Below are positions 25,582 to 34,939 of a DNA stretch of 64,000 nucleotides, in pieces. Below the pieces are notes generated by a model. It was given only the letters and a program-made list of their open reading frames with translations. It was not told the origin of the DNA and did no database searches. Numbering within the stretch: the stretch's first letter is position 1; each line of letters opens with the position of its first letter. This stretch comes from CAWAPD01 sp963783865 (GTDB lineage: Bacteria > Actinomycetota > Thermoleophilia > UBA2241): contig CAWAPD010000001.1 in assembly GCA_963783865.1 (NCBI GenBank), positions 558,001 through 622,000 on the forward strand, written 5' to 3'. The position numbers and the translations under genes were made by a program.

Positions 25582-26102
25582 GAGGGTGGGCGGCGCTGCG
25601 ACAGCAGCGCCGCCCACCCGCCGATCCCAACGCCGAACGCCGTGTGCCCCAGCAGCATGCCACGGGCGAGGCGCGCCGCGTCGGGGTCGCACAGGCCGAA
25701 CGCCCCGTACCCCCACGCCGGATACATGACCAGGAACGGCAGCAGAGCCGTCGCCGCGCCGAAGGCCGTCGCCTTGCTCACGCTCGAGCGTGCGCCGGCG
25801 AGGCGCAGCAGACAGAAGTACGTCTCGGTGAGGACCAAGCCGGTCGCGTAGTGCGCGGCCATGCCGACGACGACCTCGCCTCTGACCGAAGGCTCCGAGG
25901 CGAGGTCGTCGTGGCCCCACCGGCCGCGGCAGCACGACGCGACCCAGCGCCCGATGGTCCCCGGCGCCAGCTTCTCGCTGGCGAAGCGCTCGGGGTCGAT
26001 CCGCGCGGCGAGGACCATGGCCACGTCCATGGTGACCGTCGCCAGCACCCCGACCGGAATGCTCGGCGGCAGCGATCGCTCGGGATGTCCTGAGCCGCCC
26101 AC
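25536..26102 (-). CDS. DUF2938-like membrane protein
   Basis: 188 residues. Hydrophobic N-terminus VGVLATVTMDVAMVLAAR, then GRWVASCCRGR, AAHYATGLVLTETYF, LPFLVMYPAWGYGAFG and GHTAFGVGIGGW, which matches the block order of DUF2938, a four-TM family of unknown function. The last 25 codons read through the terminator hairpin at 25584 into the convergent gene, so the natural C-terminus may be shorter or the stop altered. The start is uncertain (a later ATG begins MDVAMVL). Confidence 0.65.
   Translation of the reverse strand: MGGSGHPERSLPPSIPVGVLATVTMDVAMVLAARIDPERFASEKLAPGTIGRWVASCCRGRWGHDDLASEPSVRGEVVVGMAAHYATGLVLTETYFCLLRLAGARSSVSKATAFGAATALLPFLVMYPAWGYGAFGLCDPDAARLARGMLLGHTAFGVGIGGWAALLSQRRPPSHHTKGIRRLFTCCR
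25584..25619. terminator. GC-rich hairpin between convergent genes
   Basis: Perfect 16-bp stem GGGTGGGCGGCGCTGC (25584-25599) with 25604-25619 and loop GACA, three bases past the methyltransferase stop. Confidence 0.7.
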
Positions 26103-26220
26103 GACAGCGACAGTCTACCGCCGCGGCCCCAACGCCGAGCGAGTCGGTCGTGCCGGGTATCGTCAAGTCGTTCCGCTCCGGGTGCGTGCGATGCGCCTGC
26201 CCCAGTCAAGGGAGGACGCT

Positions 26221-27192
26221 ATGGAGTATCGCGAGCTCGGACGCACCGGCTGGAAGGTCTCGAGCATCGGCCTCGGCACGTGGGCGATGGGCGGAGGCAC
26301 GTGGGGCGACGTCGACGACGGCGAGTCGCTCGGCACGCTCGACCGGGCCCTCGACCTGGGCGTCAACTTCTTCGACACGGCCGACGCCTACGGCAGCGAG
26401 CCGCTCCTGGGCAAGCTGCGGCGGCGGCGAAGTGAGCCCTTCTACATCGCCACCAAGATGGGCATGGGGGTCAACCCCGACCCCGGCGGCTACACGCGCG
26501 AGAACCTGACGATGTTCGCCGACGACAGCCTGCGGGCGCTGGGTGTCGAGGCGATCGACCTCATGCAGCTGCACTGCCCGCCCATCGAGGTCTACAACGC
26601 CGAGGTGTTCGGCATCCTTGACGATCTGGTGCGGCAGGGCAAGATCCGCCACTACGGCGTCAGCGTCGAGCGCATCGACGAGGCCGAAAAAGCGATCGAG
26701 TTCCCCGGCGTCCAGTCCGTGATGATCATCTTCAACATCTTCCGCCAGAGGCCGGCCGAGAGCTTCTTCGCGGAGGCTCAGCGCCGCGGCGTGGGGATCA
26801 TCGTTCGCGTACCTCTTGCGTCGGGCCTGCTCACCGGCAAGATGACCCCCGCCACCACGTTCTCGCCCGACGATCACCGGACGGCGAACCGCAACGGCGA
26901 GTGGTTCGACCGCGGCGAGACCTTCTCGGGGGTCGATTTCGAGACCGGGCTGGCGGCCGTCGAGGAGTTGCGCGAGCTGGTCCCGCCGGGCGCCACGATG
27001 GCGCAGATCGCCCTGCGCTGGATCCTCATGTTCGACGCCGTGACCTGCACGGTGCCGGGCGCGAAGCGCCCGGCACAGGCCGAGGACAACATCAGTGCCG
27101 CCGAGCTCCCCCCGCTCTCCGAGGCGACCATGGGGCGGATCCGGGCGATCTACGACCAGTGGATCCGCCCCGACGTGCACGCGCTGTGGTGA
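26221..27192 (+). CDS. Aldo/keto reductase
   Basis: 323 residues, a complete (beta/alpha)8 AKR. The catalytic set is visible as NFFDTADAYG (Asp and Tyr), YIATKMG (Lys) and IDLMQLHCPP (His). The NADPH-binding end reads IALRWILMFDAVTCTVPGAKRPAQAEDN. The closest group is the YajO/Gfo-like oxidoreductases acting on aldehydes or sugars. AGGGAGG precedes the ATG. Its stop overlaps the GTG of the exonuclease gene (GTGA), so the two genes are co-translated, though their functions show no obvious link. Confidence 0.92.
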   Translation: MEYRELGRTGWKVSSIGLGTWAMGGGTWGDVDDGESLGTLDRALDLGVNFFDTADAYGSEPLLGKLRRRRSEPFYIATKMGMGVNPDPGGYTRENLTMFADDSLRALGVEAIDLMQLHCPPIEVYNAEVFGILDDLVRQGKIRHYGVSVERIDEAEKAIEFPGVQSVMIIFNIFRQRPAESFFAEAQRRGVGIIVRVPLASGLLTGKMTPATTFSPDDHRTANRNGEWFDRGETFSGVDFETGLAAVEELRELVPPGATMAQIALRWILMFDAVTCTVPGAKRPAQAEDNISAAELPPLSEATMGRIRAIYDQWIRPDVHALW

Positions 27193-28073
27193 AGGTGAAG
27201 GTCCACCTGGTCGACGGCACCTACGAGCTCTTCCGCAGCTACTTCGGGGCGCCGCCGCGGCAGGGCCCCGACGGCCGCGAGGTCGGCGCCACCGTCGGCC
27301 TCCTCAGGAGCCTCTTCCTGCTCGTCTCGACGCCGGGTGTCACGCACGTCGCCTGCGCCTTCGACCACGTCATCGAGTCGTTCCGCAACGACCTCTTCGT
27401 CGGCTACAAGACGAGCGCCGGCGTCGCCGCCGACCTGCTGGATCAGTTCGAACTGGCCGAGACGGCCGTCGCCGCCTTGGGCATCGTCGTCTGGCCGATG
27501 GTGGAGTTCGAGGCCGACGATGCCCTGGCGACGGCCGCATCGCGCTTCAAGGACCGGCCGGGCGTCGGGCAGGTCGTGATCTGCTCGCCCGACAAGGACC
27601 TGGCCCAGGCGGTCTCGGGCGTGCGCGTCGTGCGCTGGGACCGCCGCCGCGACGTGGTCATGGACGAGGCCGGCGTGGTCGAGAAGTTCGGCGTGAGGCC
27701 GGGCTCCATCCCCGACTGGCTGGCGCTCGTGGGCGACAGCGCCGACGGCTACCCCGGGATCCCCGAGTGGGGGGCCAAGTCGGCCGCGGCCGTGCTGGCG
27801 CGGTTCGAGCGTCTCGACGCCATCCCGTCCGACCCCGGCCGACTTGGCCTTCCCCTCGCTCGCGCCGGCCGCCTGGTCGAGAGCCTGGAGGCCCACCGCG
27901 AGGAGGTCCTCCTCTACCGGACCCTGGCGACGCTGCGCGAGGACGTTCCGCTGGCCGAAGACCTGGCCGACCTTGAGTGGCACGGCCCGGCGGCCGAGCT
28001 GGAGGAGGTCTGCCGGCAGCTCGGCGATCAGGGGTTCGCCGCGCGCGTCCGGCAGGGCTTGTCCCGCGGCTGA
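27189..28073 (+). CDS. 5'-3' exonuclease (Pol I N-terminal/FEN-like)
   Basis: 294 residues from the GTG at 27189. Metal-site and DNA-binding blocks of the FEN superfamily are in order: LVDGTYELFRSYF (first Asp), AFDHVIESFRNDLF, MVEFEADDALATAA, VVICSPDKDLAQAV, and the helix-hairpin-helix ALVGDSADGYPGIPEWGAKSAA. The Asp ligands DD and DKD are intact. No polymerase domain follows, so it is a stand-alone flap/5' nuclease, as found in many actinobacteria next to their full PolA. Coupled to the upstream reductase by a four-base overlap. Confidence 0.92.
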   Translation: MKVKVHLVDGTYELFRSYFGAPPRQGPDGREVGATVGLLRSLFLLVSTPGVTHVACAFDHVIESFRNDLFVGYKTSAGVAADLLDQFELAETAVAALGIVVWPMVEFEADDALATAASRFKDRPGVGQVVICSPDKDLAQAVSGVRVVRWDRRRDVVMDEAGVVEKFGVRPGSIPDWLALVGDSADGYPGIPEWGAKSAAAVLARFERLDAIPSDPGRLGLPLARAGRLVESLEAHREEVLLYRTLATLREDVPLAEDLADLEWHGPAAELEEVCRQLGDQGFAARVRQGLSRG

Positions 28074-28121
28074 ACGAGATCGCTCAAGCGGCTTGCGGCG
28101 TGGCGAGAGTACGATAGCCAC

Positions 28122-28598
28122 GTGGTCGAGTCGTACACGATCCGCGCGGCGACCCTCGGCGACGCCACCCGCGTCGCCGAGCTCAGCGGTGTGCTCGGGT
28201 ATCCGGCCGAGGCGGAGGCAGTCGCCGCCCGGCTCGGCCGTCTCCTCGGGGCCGACGACGACGCGGTCCTCGTCGCCGAGGCCCCCAACGGCGAGGTCGC
28301 CGGATGGGTCCACGCAGCAGCGCTTGAACTGCTCGAGTCGGGGAGGTCGTGCGAGATCATGGGGCTGATCGTCGCCCCCGAGCACCGAGACCGCGGCGTG
28401 GGCCGCGGGCTGATCGCCGCCGTCGAGGCATGGGCGGCCGGGCGAGGCCTGACCGTCCTGGAGGTGAGCAGCAACGTCGTGCGCCCGGAGGCGCACGCCT
28501 TCTACGAGCGCCTCGGGTTCGAGCGCGTCAAGACGCAGCATGAGTACTGCAAGCGCCTGCCGGCGACAGGCGCACAGTCCGAAAGGAGCCGACCATGA
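28122..28598 (+). CDS. GNAT N-acetyltransferase
   Basis: 158 residues, GTG start. The acetyl-CoA loop reads VAPEHRDRGVGRGLIAAVEAW (Q/R-x-x-G-x-G/A form), preceded by the GLIV strand and followed by NVVRPEAHAFYERLGFERV, the standard GNAT closing block. The substrate is unknown. TACGAT ends six bases before the start, suggesting a short or absent leader. The stop overlaps the next ATG (ATGA), so it is coupled to the CMD-like gene. Confidence 0.88.
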   Translation: MVESYTIRAATLGDATRVAELSGVLGYPAEAEAVAARLGRLLGADDDAVLVAEAPNGEVAGWVHAAALELLESGRSCEIMGLIVAPEHRDRGVGRGLIAAVEAWAAGRGLTVLEVSSNVVRPEAHAFYERLGFERVKTQHEYCKRLPATGAQSERSRP

Positions 28599-28915
28599 AC
28601 GATCCGTCACTCGTCAGCGACGCCTATCAGACCTTCATGCGCGAGGCGCCCGGGCAGGCGCAGGCGTGGGGGGCGATGGTGCAGGGTCTCGCGGGGGCGA
28701 GCGCCCTGGATGAGAAGACGGCCGCGCTCGCCTATCTCGCAGTGCTTGCCGTCCAGCGCCTGGAGAGCGGGATCCCGTTCCACGTCCAGGTAGCCAGGCG
28801 CGCCGGCGCCTCGCGCGAAGAGGTGGTCAGCGCCATCCTGGTCGGGATGCCCGCCGCGGGGCTCGGCGTGACCCGGGTGCTGCCCGCGGCGCTGGCCGCC
28901 TACGACGCGCACTAG
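28595..28915 (+). CDS. AhpD/carboxymuconolactone decarboxylase-like protein
   Basis: 106 residues, all helical, with KTAALAYLAVLAVQRLESGIPFHVQVARRAGASREEVVSAI, the CMD-family helix pair that normally holds a redox CxxC three residues before a histidine. Here the two cysteines are absent (ESGIPFH), while the His and following AxxxGAS/T block remain. It should therefore lack AhpD-type peroxidase activity; lyase or binding roles are alternatives. Coupled to the GNAT gene upstream by a four-base overlap; AAAGGAG lies before the ATG. Confidence 0.82.
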   Translation: MNDPSLVSDAYQTFMREAPGQAQAWGAMVQGLAGASALDEKTAALAYLAVLAVQRLESGIPFHVQVARRAGASREEVVSAILVGMPAAGLGVTRVLPAALAAYDAH

Positions 28916-28918
28916 AGG

Positions 28919-28935
28919 CGGCGGCCGAGCCGCCG
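28919..28935. terminator. Short GC-rich hairpin after the CMD-like gene
   Basis: 7-bp stem CGGCGGC/GCCGCCG around CGA, four bases past the stop. It is a plausible but weak terminator. Confidence 0.45.
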
Positions 28936-28937
28936 TC

Positions 28938-28982
28938 GGCTCGCGTCGCGGGGGCTCGTGTCGCGGGGGCTCGTGTCGTGGC
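28938..28982. repeat. 15-bp tandem repeat, three copies
   Basis: Three consecutive copies of GGCTCG(C/T)GTCGCGGG (28938-28952, 28953-28967, 28968-28982); the third has one or two changes. It lies between the CMD-like and DUF2277 genes. Confidence 0.75.
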
Positions 28983-29036
28983 GACGCTTGGCGGGAACCA
29001 GCTCGCTGTCGTGGCGTTCGATGCGAGGTGCCGACC

Positions 29037-29318
29037 ATGTGCAGGAACATCAGGAGTCTGTACAACCTGGAGCCGCCGGCCACCGACGAGGAGGTCCGGG
29101 CGGCCGCGCTGCAGTACGTCCGCAAGATCAGCGGCTTCTCCAAGCCGTCGCAGGCCAACAGCGAGGCGTTCGCGCAGGCCGTCGAGGACGTGGCCGCGGT
29201 GACCGGCAGGCTCGTCGGCTCACTGGTGACCGCGGCGCCGCCCAGGGACCGCGAAGTCGAAGCGGCGAAGCATCGTGCCCGTTCACGACTGCGCTTCGGG
29301 CAGGCGCCTTCGCCCTGA
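29037..29318 (+). CDS. DUF2277 family protein
   Basis: 93 residues. It begins MCRNIRSLYNLEPPATDEEV and continues AAALQYVRKISGFSKPSQAN, the strongly conserved DUF2277 sequence (small, helical, function unknown, common in actinobacteria and proteobacteria). The C-terminal 15 residues are basic and variable. The ATG at 29037 is fixed by the family's MCRNI start. It lies behind the tandem repeat with no close operon partner; the YkgJ-like gene follows after about 100 bases. Confidence 0.9.
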   Translation: MCRNIRSLYNLEPPATDEEVRAAALQYVRKISGFSKPSQANSEAFAQAVEDVAAVTGRLVGSLVTAAPPRDREVEAAKHRARSRLRFGQAPSP

Positions 29319-29432
29319 TCGAGCGCCGAACGCCGACTCCGGCTCACTTCGTGCGACAATGGGTGGACAGTCACCCCCGGCGGCGCATCGCCGCCATCGC
29401 CAAAGGAGAACGCCATCCAGACCGAGAGCGAA

Positions 29433-29753
29433 GTGTGCCGGCTCTGCGCCGCCTGCTGCAAGCGGGGACCGTTCGTGCAGCTCGACGCCGACGAGATCGC
29501 CGTGCTCGAGCCGGCCTCGGGGCTGCGCGCCGACGTGTTCACCGACGACCCCGGCGACGAGTCCGGCAGGCGCTTCCTGCGGATGAACGGGCGGGGCGAG
29601 TGCATCTTCCTCGAGGCGGTCGGCGACGGGCACGCCTGCGGCGTCTACGACGCGCGGCCGGGGCTCTGCCGGGAGTATCCGTGGACACAGCCGCAGAAGG
29701 CCGCCTGCAGCGACCACAGCGCGCCATTCAGGGAGCGCCGCCCGGGCGAGTGA
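29433..29753 (+). CDS. YkgJ-type zinc/iron cysteine-cluster protein
   Basis: At least 106 residues with CRLCAACCKRGPFVQL at the N-terminus, RMNGRGECIFLE in the middle and RPGLCREYPWTQ near the end: the spaced cysteines of the YkgJ (PF03692) metal-cluster family, function uncertain. I give the GTG at 29433, but this leaves no room before the first Cys. The best ribosome-binding site (AAAGGAG, 29402-29408) instead points to an in-frame ATC at 29415. ATC is a rare start, so either it is used here or the sequence has an error. Confidence 0.8.
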   Translation: MCRLCAACCKRGPFVQLDADEIAVLEPASGLRADVFTDDPGDESGRRFLRMNGRGECIFLEAVGDGHACGVYDARPGLCREYPWTQPQKAACSDHSAPFRERRPGE

Positions 29754-29804
29754 CGCCCGCTTCAACGATACGAATGCGGCCGGACCGGGGATATCGGCCA
29801 CGCG

Positions 29805-30755
29805 ATGACTGAACAGGATCGAGACAACGGCCTGACCTCGCCGACCGGCCTGTTCCTCGCCATGGCCCTGGCCGCCACGCTCTCGATGCTCGCCGCCTGG
29901 CTCGTGTACCGTCAGGGCGAGACCTGGCTGCTGCAGTCGGGCGGCGTGGCGGGGCATTCGAACCCGATGGGGTTCCTCACGGCCTTCTGGCTCATCCTGG
30001 CACTGATCACCGCCTGGATGGCGATCGGACCGGCATGGGCGCCGATCGTGCTCGCCCGCGGGCTCGACCGGATCGCCGTGCTGGGGTTCATCGCGGTCGT
30101 CCTGGCCCGCTGGGTCGGCAATCCGGCGCGCGGACGGCCGCTCTTCCACGCCCACCTCGCGACCCCGTTCTCGACCGGCTGGCTCCTGCTGGTGTGGCTG
30201 CTGCCCGCCTTCCTGATGCTGTGGACAGCATACTTCCTGCGCTACCCCGAGGCTGAGCCGCGCACCGACGAACCGTATGCCCGCCGCGTGCCGCCGTGGA
30301 TCGTCGCCGTCACCTACGTCGCGATGGGCACCCTGGCCGTCGTCGGCTGGTCGGCGCTGTTCCTCGACGTGGGCCGGCGCTGGGCCGACCTGCTGGCGGC
30401 GGCCGACGGCGCGAGCCACGCCAACGCCATGACGCTGCTCGCCGTGCTCTGGCTTGCGGCCGCCGCGCTCGCCGTGCTGTCGCTGATCGCCTCGGTGTGG
30501 TCGCGCGCGGTCGCGGTGTACGGCCTCGCGACGGCCATCCTGCTCGGCATCGTCGCGGTCGTCGTCGCGGACCTCGCCTACCAGCCCGCAGCCCCTGCGG
30601 CGCCGAGTCTCGCCGATCCCGGCGCGGCGCTTTTGCTCATCTTCTTCTGGCTCACGGCGGCGATCCCGTACCTGATGGCCGCGCGCGCTCTCAGGGGCGC
30701 GAAGAACCGGCGGCGCGAGGCGGCCGCCCCTGCCGGCGAGGCCGGCAGGGCCTGA
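29805..30755 (+). CDS. Polytopic membrane protein, unknown function
   Basis: 316 residues with seven to eight hydrophobic helices (about 14-34, 55-75, 85-102, 124-144, 165-187, 205-228, 232-254, 270-290) and short polar loops. No family motif was recognised. The C-terminal tail is basic (RGAKNRRRE), consistent with a cytoplasmic end. It stands between unrelated genes and its terminator hairpin overlaps its last codons. Confidence 0.75.
   Translation: MTEQDRDNGLTSPTGLFLAMALAATLSMLAAWLVYRQGETWLLQSGGVAGHSNPMGFLTAFWLILALITAWMAIGPAWAPIVLARGLDRIAVLGFIAVVLARWVGNPARGRPLFHAHLATPFSTGWLLLVWLLPAFLMLWTAYFLRYPEAEPRTDEPYARRVPPWIVAVTYVAMGTLAVVGWSALFLDVGRRWADLLAAADGASHANAMTLLAVLWLAAAALAVLSLIASVWSRAVAVYGLATAILLGIVAVVVADLAYQPAAPAAPSLADPGAALLLIFFWLTAAIPYLMAARALRGAKNRRREAAAPAGEAGRA
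30728..30750. terminator. Hairpin inside the 3' end of the membrane protein gene
   Basis: 10-bp stem CCCTGCCGGC (30728-30737) with 30741-30750 and loop GAG, ending five bases before the stop codon's last base. Here, unlike most hairpins in the window, the C-rich arm comes first. Confidence 0.5.
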
Positions 30756-30898
30756 CGCCTCGCGCCTAACTGTTTCCGCGCACACATCCCTCGGGAACAC
30801 CCCGCCCCACGGAGCCCGGCGCCAGCCGGTCCGCGATCACGGCAATCGACCACCCGACGCAGCGGTGGGCACATCCGTGCGCCGGCGGAGGGAACCAC

Positions 30899-31905
<1,007 letters not shown>

Positions 31906-31906
<1 letters not shown>

Positions 31907-32748
31907 TGTGGGCCTCGTTCAAAGCGGAATACGAGAAGCTGCGCCACCGGCCGGCGGTCTGGATCCTCTTCGGGGTCTGGATGCTGATGGTCACGGCGTT
32001 CGGCTACGTCATCCCCTACATCATCTACGTGACGCCGTCGGCCGACACCGGCGGCCAGCCGCGCAGCCAGCTCATCGCGCAGCTGATCCCCCACGCCTTC
32101 GTGCAGGACGTGCTGGTCGGCGTGCCCTTCTTCGGCGCCGCCCTGTGCATGATCGGCGGCACCATGCTGGCAGGCAGCGAGTTCGGCTGGGGCACGCTGG
32201 GCGCGATGTTCACGCAGCGGCCGGGCCGGCTGCAGGTGCTCGGCGGCAAGCTGCTGGCCCTGGTCTCGATGGGCTTCGCGTTCACCGTCGCCGCGTTCGC
32301 GATCGGCGCCGTCGCCAGCCCGATCATCGCGGCCGCCCAGAACCAGCCGCAGGACTGGGCCTCGGCGGGGCAGATCCTCGCCGGCCTGGGCATCAGCTGG
32401 CTGATCCTCACGGCCTTCGCGTTCGCCGGGCTGTTCATCGCCGTGATCTTCAAGAGCGCGTCGGTGCCGGTCGGCCTGGGGCTCATCTACCTGCTGGTCG
32501 TGGAGAGCATCGTCGCCGGCTTCGCCAACAGCACCCGGGCCCTGGGCCTGGTCCACGAGGCGCTGCCGGGCGCCAACGCCGGCGCCCTGGCCAAATCGCT
32601 GATCACGGTCAAGGGCCTCGACGCGCCCGGCCTCACCGACATGACCGGCTGGCAGCAGTCGCTGGTCGTGCTGGTCGTCTGGGTCGTGATCTTCGTGGGC
32701 GTGTCGGCCGTGCTGCTGCGCCGCCGCGATGTGACGGGCATCGTCTGA
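31906..32748 (+). CDS. ABC-2 type permease (BcrB-like)
   Basis: 280 residues with six hydrophobic helices: a first one at about 20-42, then a cluster from 75 to 205, and a last at 250-272. N-terminal amphipathic FKAEYEKLRHRPAVWILFG is the usual coupling segment. It is encoded immediately after, and overlapping, its ATPase. Export of a peptide antibiotic or other hydrophobic compound is the family expectation; it could confer self-resistance or envelope-stress protection. Confidence 0.9.
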
Positions 32749-32755
32749 GACGGCC

Positions 32756-33178
32756 GTGAAGCCACGTGTGAGCGTGATCACCCTGGGCGTGTCGGACCTG
32801 TCGCGGGCGCGGCGGTTCTACGAGGCCCTCGGCTGGACGAGCCGGTCCGACCCCGGCGCCGACGTCGTCTTCTTCGAGTCGGGCGGCATGATCCTGTCGC
32901 TCTGGGACCGGGGCAGGCTGGCCGAGGACAGCGGCGTGCCCGACGAGGGGGCCTTCGGCGGCGTGACGCTGGCGCAGAACGTGGGGTCGGAGGCTGAGGT
33001 GGACGCCGTGCTCGCGACGGCGGCGCGGGCGGGCGCGACGGTGTCGCGCCCGCCCGCCGAGACCTTCTGGGGCGGCTACTCCGGCTGCTTCGTCGACCCC
33101 GACGGGCACCCGTGGGAGATCGCCTACAACCCGCACTGGACGCTGGCCGAAGACGGGTCGGTCGCTGTCGGCTCGTAG
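32756..33178 (+). CDS. VOC family protein
   Basis: 140 residues from a GTG start. Opening VITLGVSDLSRARRFYEAL and closing GYSGCFVDPDGHPWEIAYNP are the two ends of the VOC double module; WGGYSG carries the usual metal-site strand. Many proteins of this subgroup are annotated as glyoxalase/bleomycin-resistance-like. It follows the ABC permease by seven bases, so it probably belongs to the exporter operon, which would suit a toxin-binding or resistance role (inference). Confidence 0.87.
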   Translation: MKPRVSVITLGVSDLSRARRFYEALGWTSRSDPGADVVFFESGGMILSLWDRGRLAEDSGVPDEGAFGGVTLAQNVGSEAEVDAVLATAARAGATVSRPPAETFWGGYSGCFVDPDGHPWEIAYNPHWTLAEDGSVAVGS

Positions 33179-33227
33179 TCAGCGGGGCGGCGGGGGCGGC
33201 GAGAACGAGGAGCAACGAGGAGGACCC

Positions 33228-33608
33228 ATGACCATCGACACCTCTGGTATCGACGCCTGGCTCGAGGCCTACCAGCAGGCCTGGGCTTCCGGCGACCGGG
33301 CCGAGATCGCGGCCCTCTTCACCGACGACGTCCGCTACTTCACCGCGCCCTACAGCGCGCCGCTCGTGGGCATCGGGCGGGTGACAGGGTACTGGCTCGC
33401 CCAGGAGGAGTCGGGCCTCCCCTGGACCTTCGAGTACGAGGTGGTCGCCCGCGAGGGCGACCTCTTCGTGGTGCGGGCGGTCACGAGCTACCCGCAGGGC
33501 ACGCTCGGCGCCATCAGCCCCGAGGAGTTCCACAACCTCTGGCTGGTGACGCTCGACGGCGAGGGGCGGGCGGGCGAGTTCGTCGAGTACTTCATGCTCG
33601 CGGAGTAG
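33228..33608 (+). CDS. SnoaL-like/NTF2-fold protein
   Basis: 126 residues. The N-terminal helix IDAWLEAYQQAWASGDRAEIAAL and FTDDVRYFTAPY, with a strand-rich second half (WTFEYEVVAREGDLFVVRA), fit the NTF2-like cone (SnoaL-like) fold. Such proteins include small isomerases and polyketide cyclases as well as non-catalytic ones; no catalytic Asp/His set can be firmly named here. GAGGAGG is placed well before the ATG. Last gene of the ABC-VOC group; a hairpin terminator follows at 33618. Confidence 0.85.
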   Translation: MTIDTSGIDAWLEAYQQAWASGDRAEIAALFTDDVRYFTAPYSAPLVGIGRVTGYWLAQEESGLPWTFEYEVVAREGDLFVVRAVTSYPQGTLGAISPEEFHNLWLVTLDGEGRAGEFVEYFMLAE

Positions 33609-33617
33609 GGGAGTGAA

Positions 33618-33648
33618 GGGGCGCCGGCGGCCGAGCCGCCGGCGCCCC
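33618..33648. terminator. GC-rich hairpin between convergent genes
   Basis: Perfect 14-bp stem GGGGCGCCGGCGGC (33618-33631) with 33635-33648 and loop CGA, ten bases after the SnoaL-like stop. Confidence 0.72.
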
Positions 33649-33669
33649 GGCTCGCTCCCCCTTCTCCCC

Positions 33670-34080
33670 TTACGACATCTTCGGCTGCTTGTGCACGCCG
33701 ATGCGGTTGCCCTCGGTGTCCTTGAAGAACCCGATGGAGCCGACCATCTCGCCCATGTCCTGCACCGGCTGCAGGATCTCGCCGCCGGCCGCGGCGACGC
33801 GCTCGAGCATCCCCTCGGGGTCGTCGAAGCTGTTCAGATAGATCGTGCAACCGTCGGTGCTCGGCTTGGTCACCTGCGTCTGCGCCAGGTCGAGGCTCAC
33901 GGGGCCGGGGCCCTGCATCTGCGACGGGTCGAAGTCGGGCGGCGGCGCCATGATCGCGATGCCGTCCATGCCCTCCACCTTCGTGAACTCGTGCCGCAGG
34001 ACGGCGCCGTAGAACTTCATCGCGCGGTCGAGGTCGGCGACCGGGATGTCCGCCCAGACGATCGTGTTCGGGAAATCCAT
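33670..34080 (-). CDS. VOC family protein (glyoxalase-like)
   Basis: 136 residues. DIPVADLDRAMKFYGAVLRHEF at the start, GCTIYLNSFDDPEGMLERVAAAG in the centre, and GSIGFFKDTEGNRIGVH at the end match the YdcJ/PhnB-side VOC group seen near YCII-type regulators. The middle acidic and Pro-rich linker is typical. It is downstream of the DrrAB-like ABC pair on the opposite side of a 90-base gap and on the same strand direction; it probably has its own promoter. Confidence 0.87.
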   Translation of the reverse strand: MDFPNTIVWADIPVADLDRAMKFYGAVLRHEFTKVEGMDGIAIMAPPPDFDPSQMQGPGPVSLDLAQTQVTKPSTDGCTIYLNSFDDPEGMLERVAAAGGEILQPVQDMGEMVGSIGFFKDTEGNRIGVHKQPKMS

Positions 34081-34168
34081 CGTGCGTCTCCTCCGTATGG
34101 GGGTCCGGGATGTTCTCGCCAGTCAGCATGCCCGGGCGCCGTCGGTCCTGTAACTCGTTCGCCGCGCC

Positions 34169-34936
34169 CTACCTAGCCAGCCGCCGGAACGCCAGCAGGG
34201 TGCAGGTCTGGAGCACGGCGCCGACGATCAGCAGCGACAGCACCGCCTTGCCGATCGCCGACCAGTCGTAGCCGACGAGCATCAGCCGGCGGATGGCCTC
34301 GATCTGGAAGGTGACGGGGTTCCAGTCGTTGACCGCCTGCATCCAGCCCGGCATCACGGCACGCGGCACGAAGGCCGTCGAGATGAACACGATCGGGAAC
34401 ATCAGCAGCGACAGCGCGCTGGCCGCCTGCTCGCTCTTGGTCAGCAGCGCCGCGATGAAGCTCACACCGGCGAAGGCGACCCCGAACAGCCCGGACATCG
34501 CCAGGATCAGCAGGAACCCACCGACCCCGGTGGCGAGCGACGCGCCGAGCAGCAGGCTGACGATGAGCAGCACGCCGGCCATCAGCGCCGCCTCGAAGAA
34601 CAGCGGCACCATCTCGGCGGCCAGGATCGACCCTCGCTCGATGGGGCTGGCGCGCAGCTTGTCGAGGTAGCCGTTGCGGTACTCGACCAGCATGCCGTAG
34701 CCCGACCAGCCGACCGCCAGGAACGAGGCGAACACGATCTGCCCCGGCGCGAGGTAGGCGAGGTAGCTCTGGCGGCCGAACGCCGGCAGCTGCACGATGT
34801 CCTTGTAGAGCTGGCTGAACACGAGCAGCTGGATCAGCGGGAAGAAGATGATGCTCATCCAGTTCGACGGCACGCGGAAGAAGCGGCGCGTCGTGCGCAG
34901 CCCCAGCCAGTACGTCTCGTAGGCGAACGCGGCCAC
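34169..34936 (-). CDS. ABC-2 type permease (DrrB-like)
   Basis: 255 residues, six TM helices (about 24-42, 55-78, 104-128, 138-160, 166-186, 230-248), with the ABC-2 signature region LAPGQIVFASFLAVGWSGYGMLVEYRNGYLDKLRASPI, which matches the DrrB/daunorubicin-resistance subfamily, and the closing PVTFQIEAIRRL loop. It follows its ATPase by three bases on the same strand. Likely drug or antibiotic exporter; the substrate is not known. Confidence 0.9.
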   Translation of the reverse strand: MAAFAYETYWLGLRTTRRFFRVPSNWMSIIFFPLIQLLVFSQLYKDIVQLPAFGRQSYLAYLAPGQIVFASFLAVGWSGYGMLVEYRNGYLDKLRASPIERGSILAAEMVPLFFEAALMAGVLLIVSLLLGASLATGVGGFLLILAMSGLFGVAFAGVSFIAALLTKSEQAASALSLLMFPIVFISTAFVPRAVMPGWMQAVNDWNPVTFQIEAIRRLMLVGYDWSAIGKAVLSLLIVGAVLQTCTLLAFRRLAR

Positions 34937-34939
34937 CGG

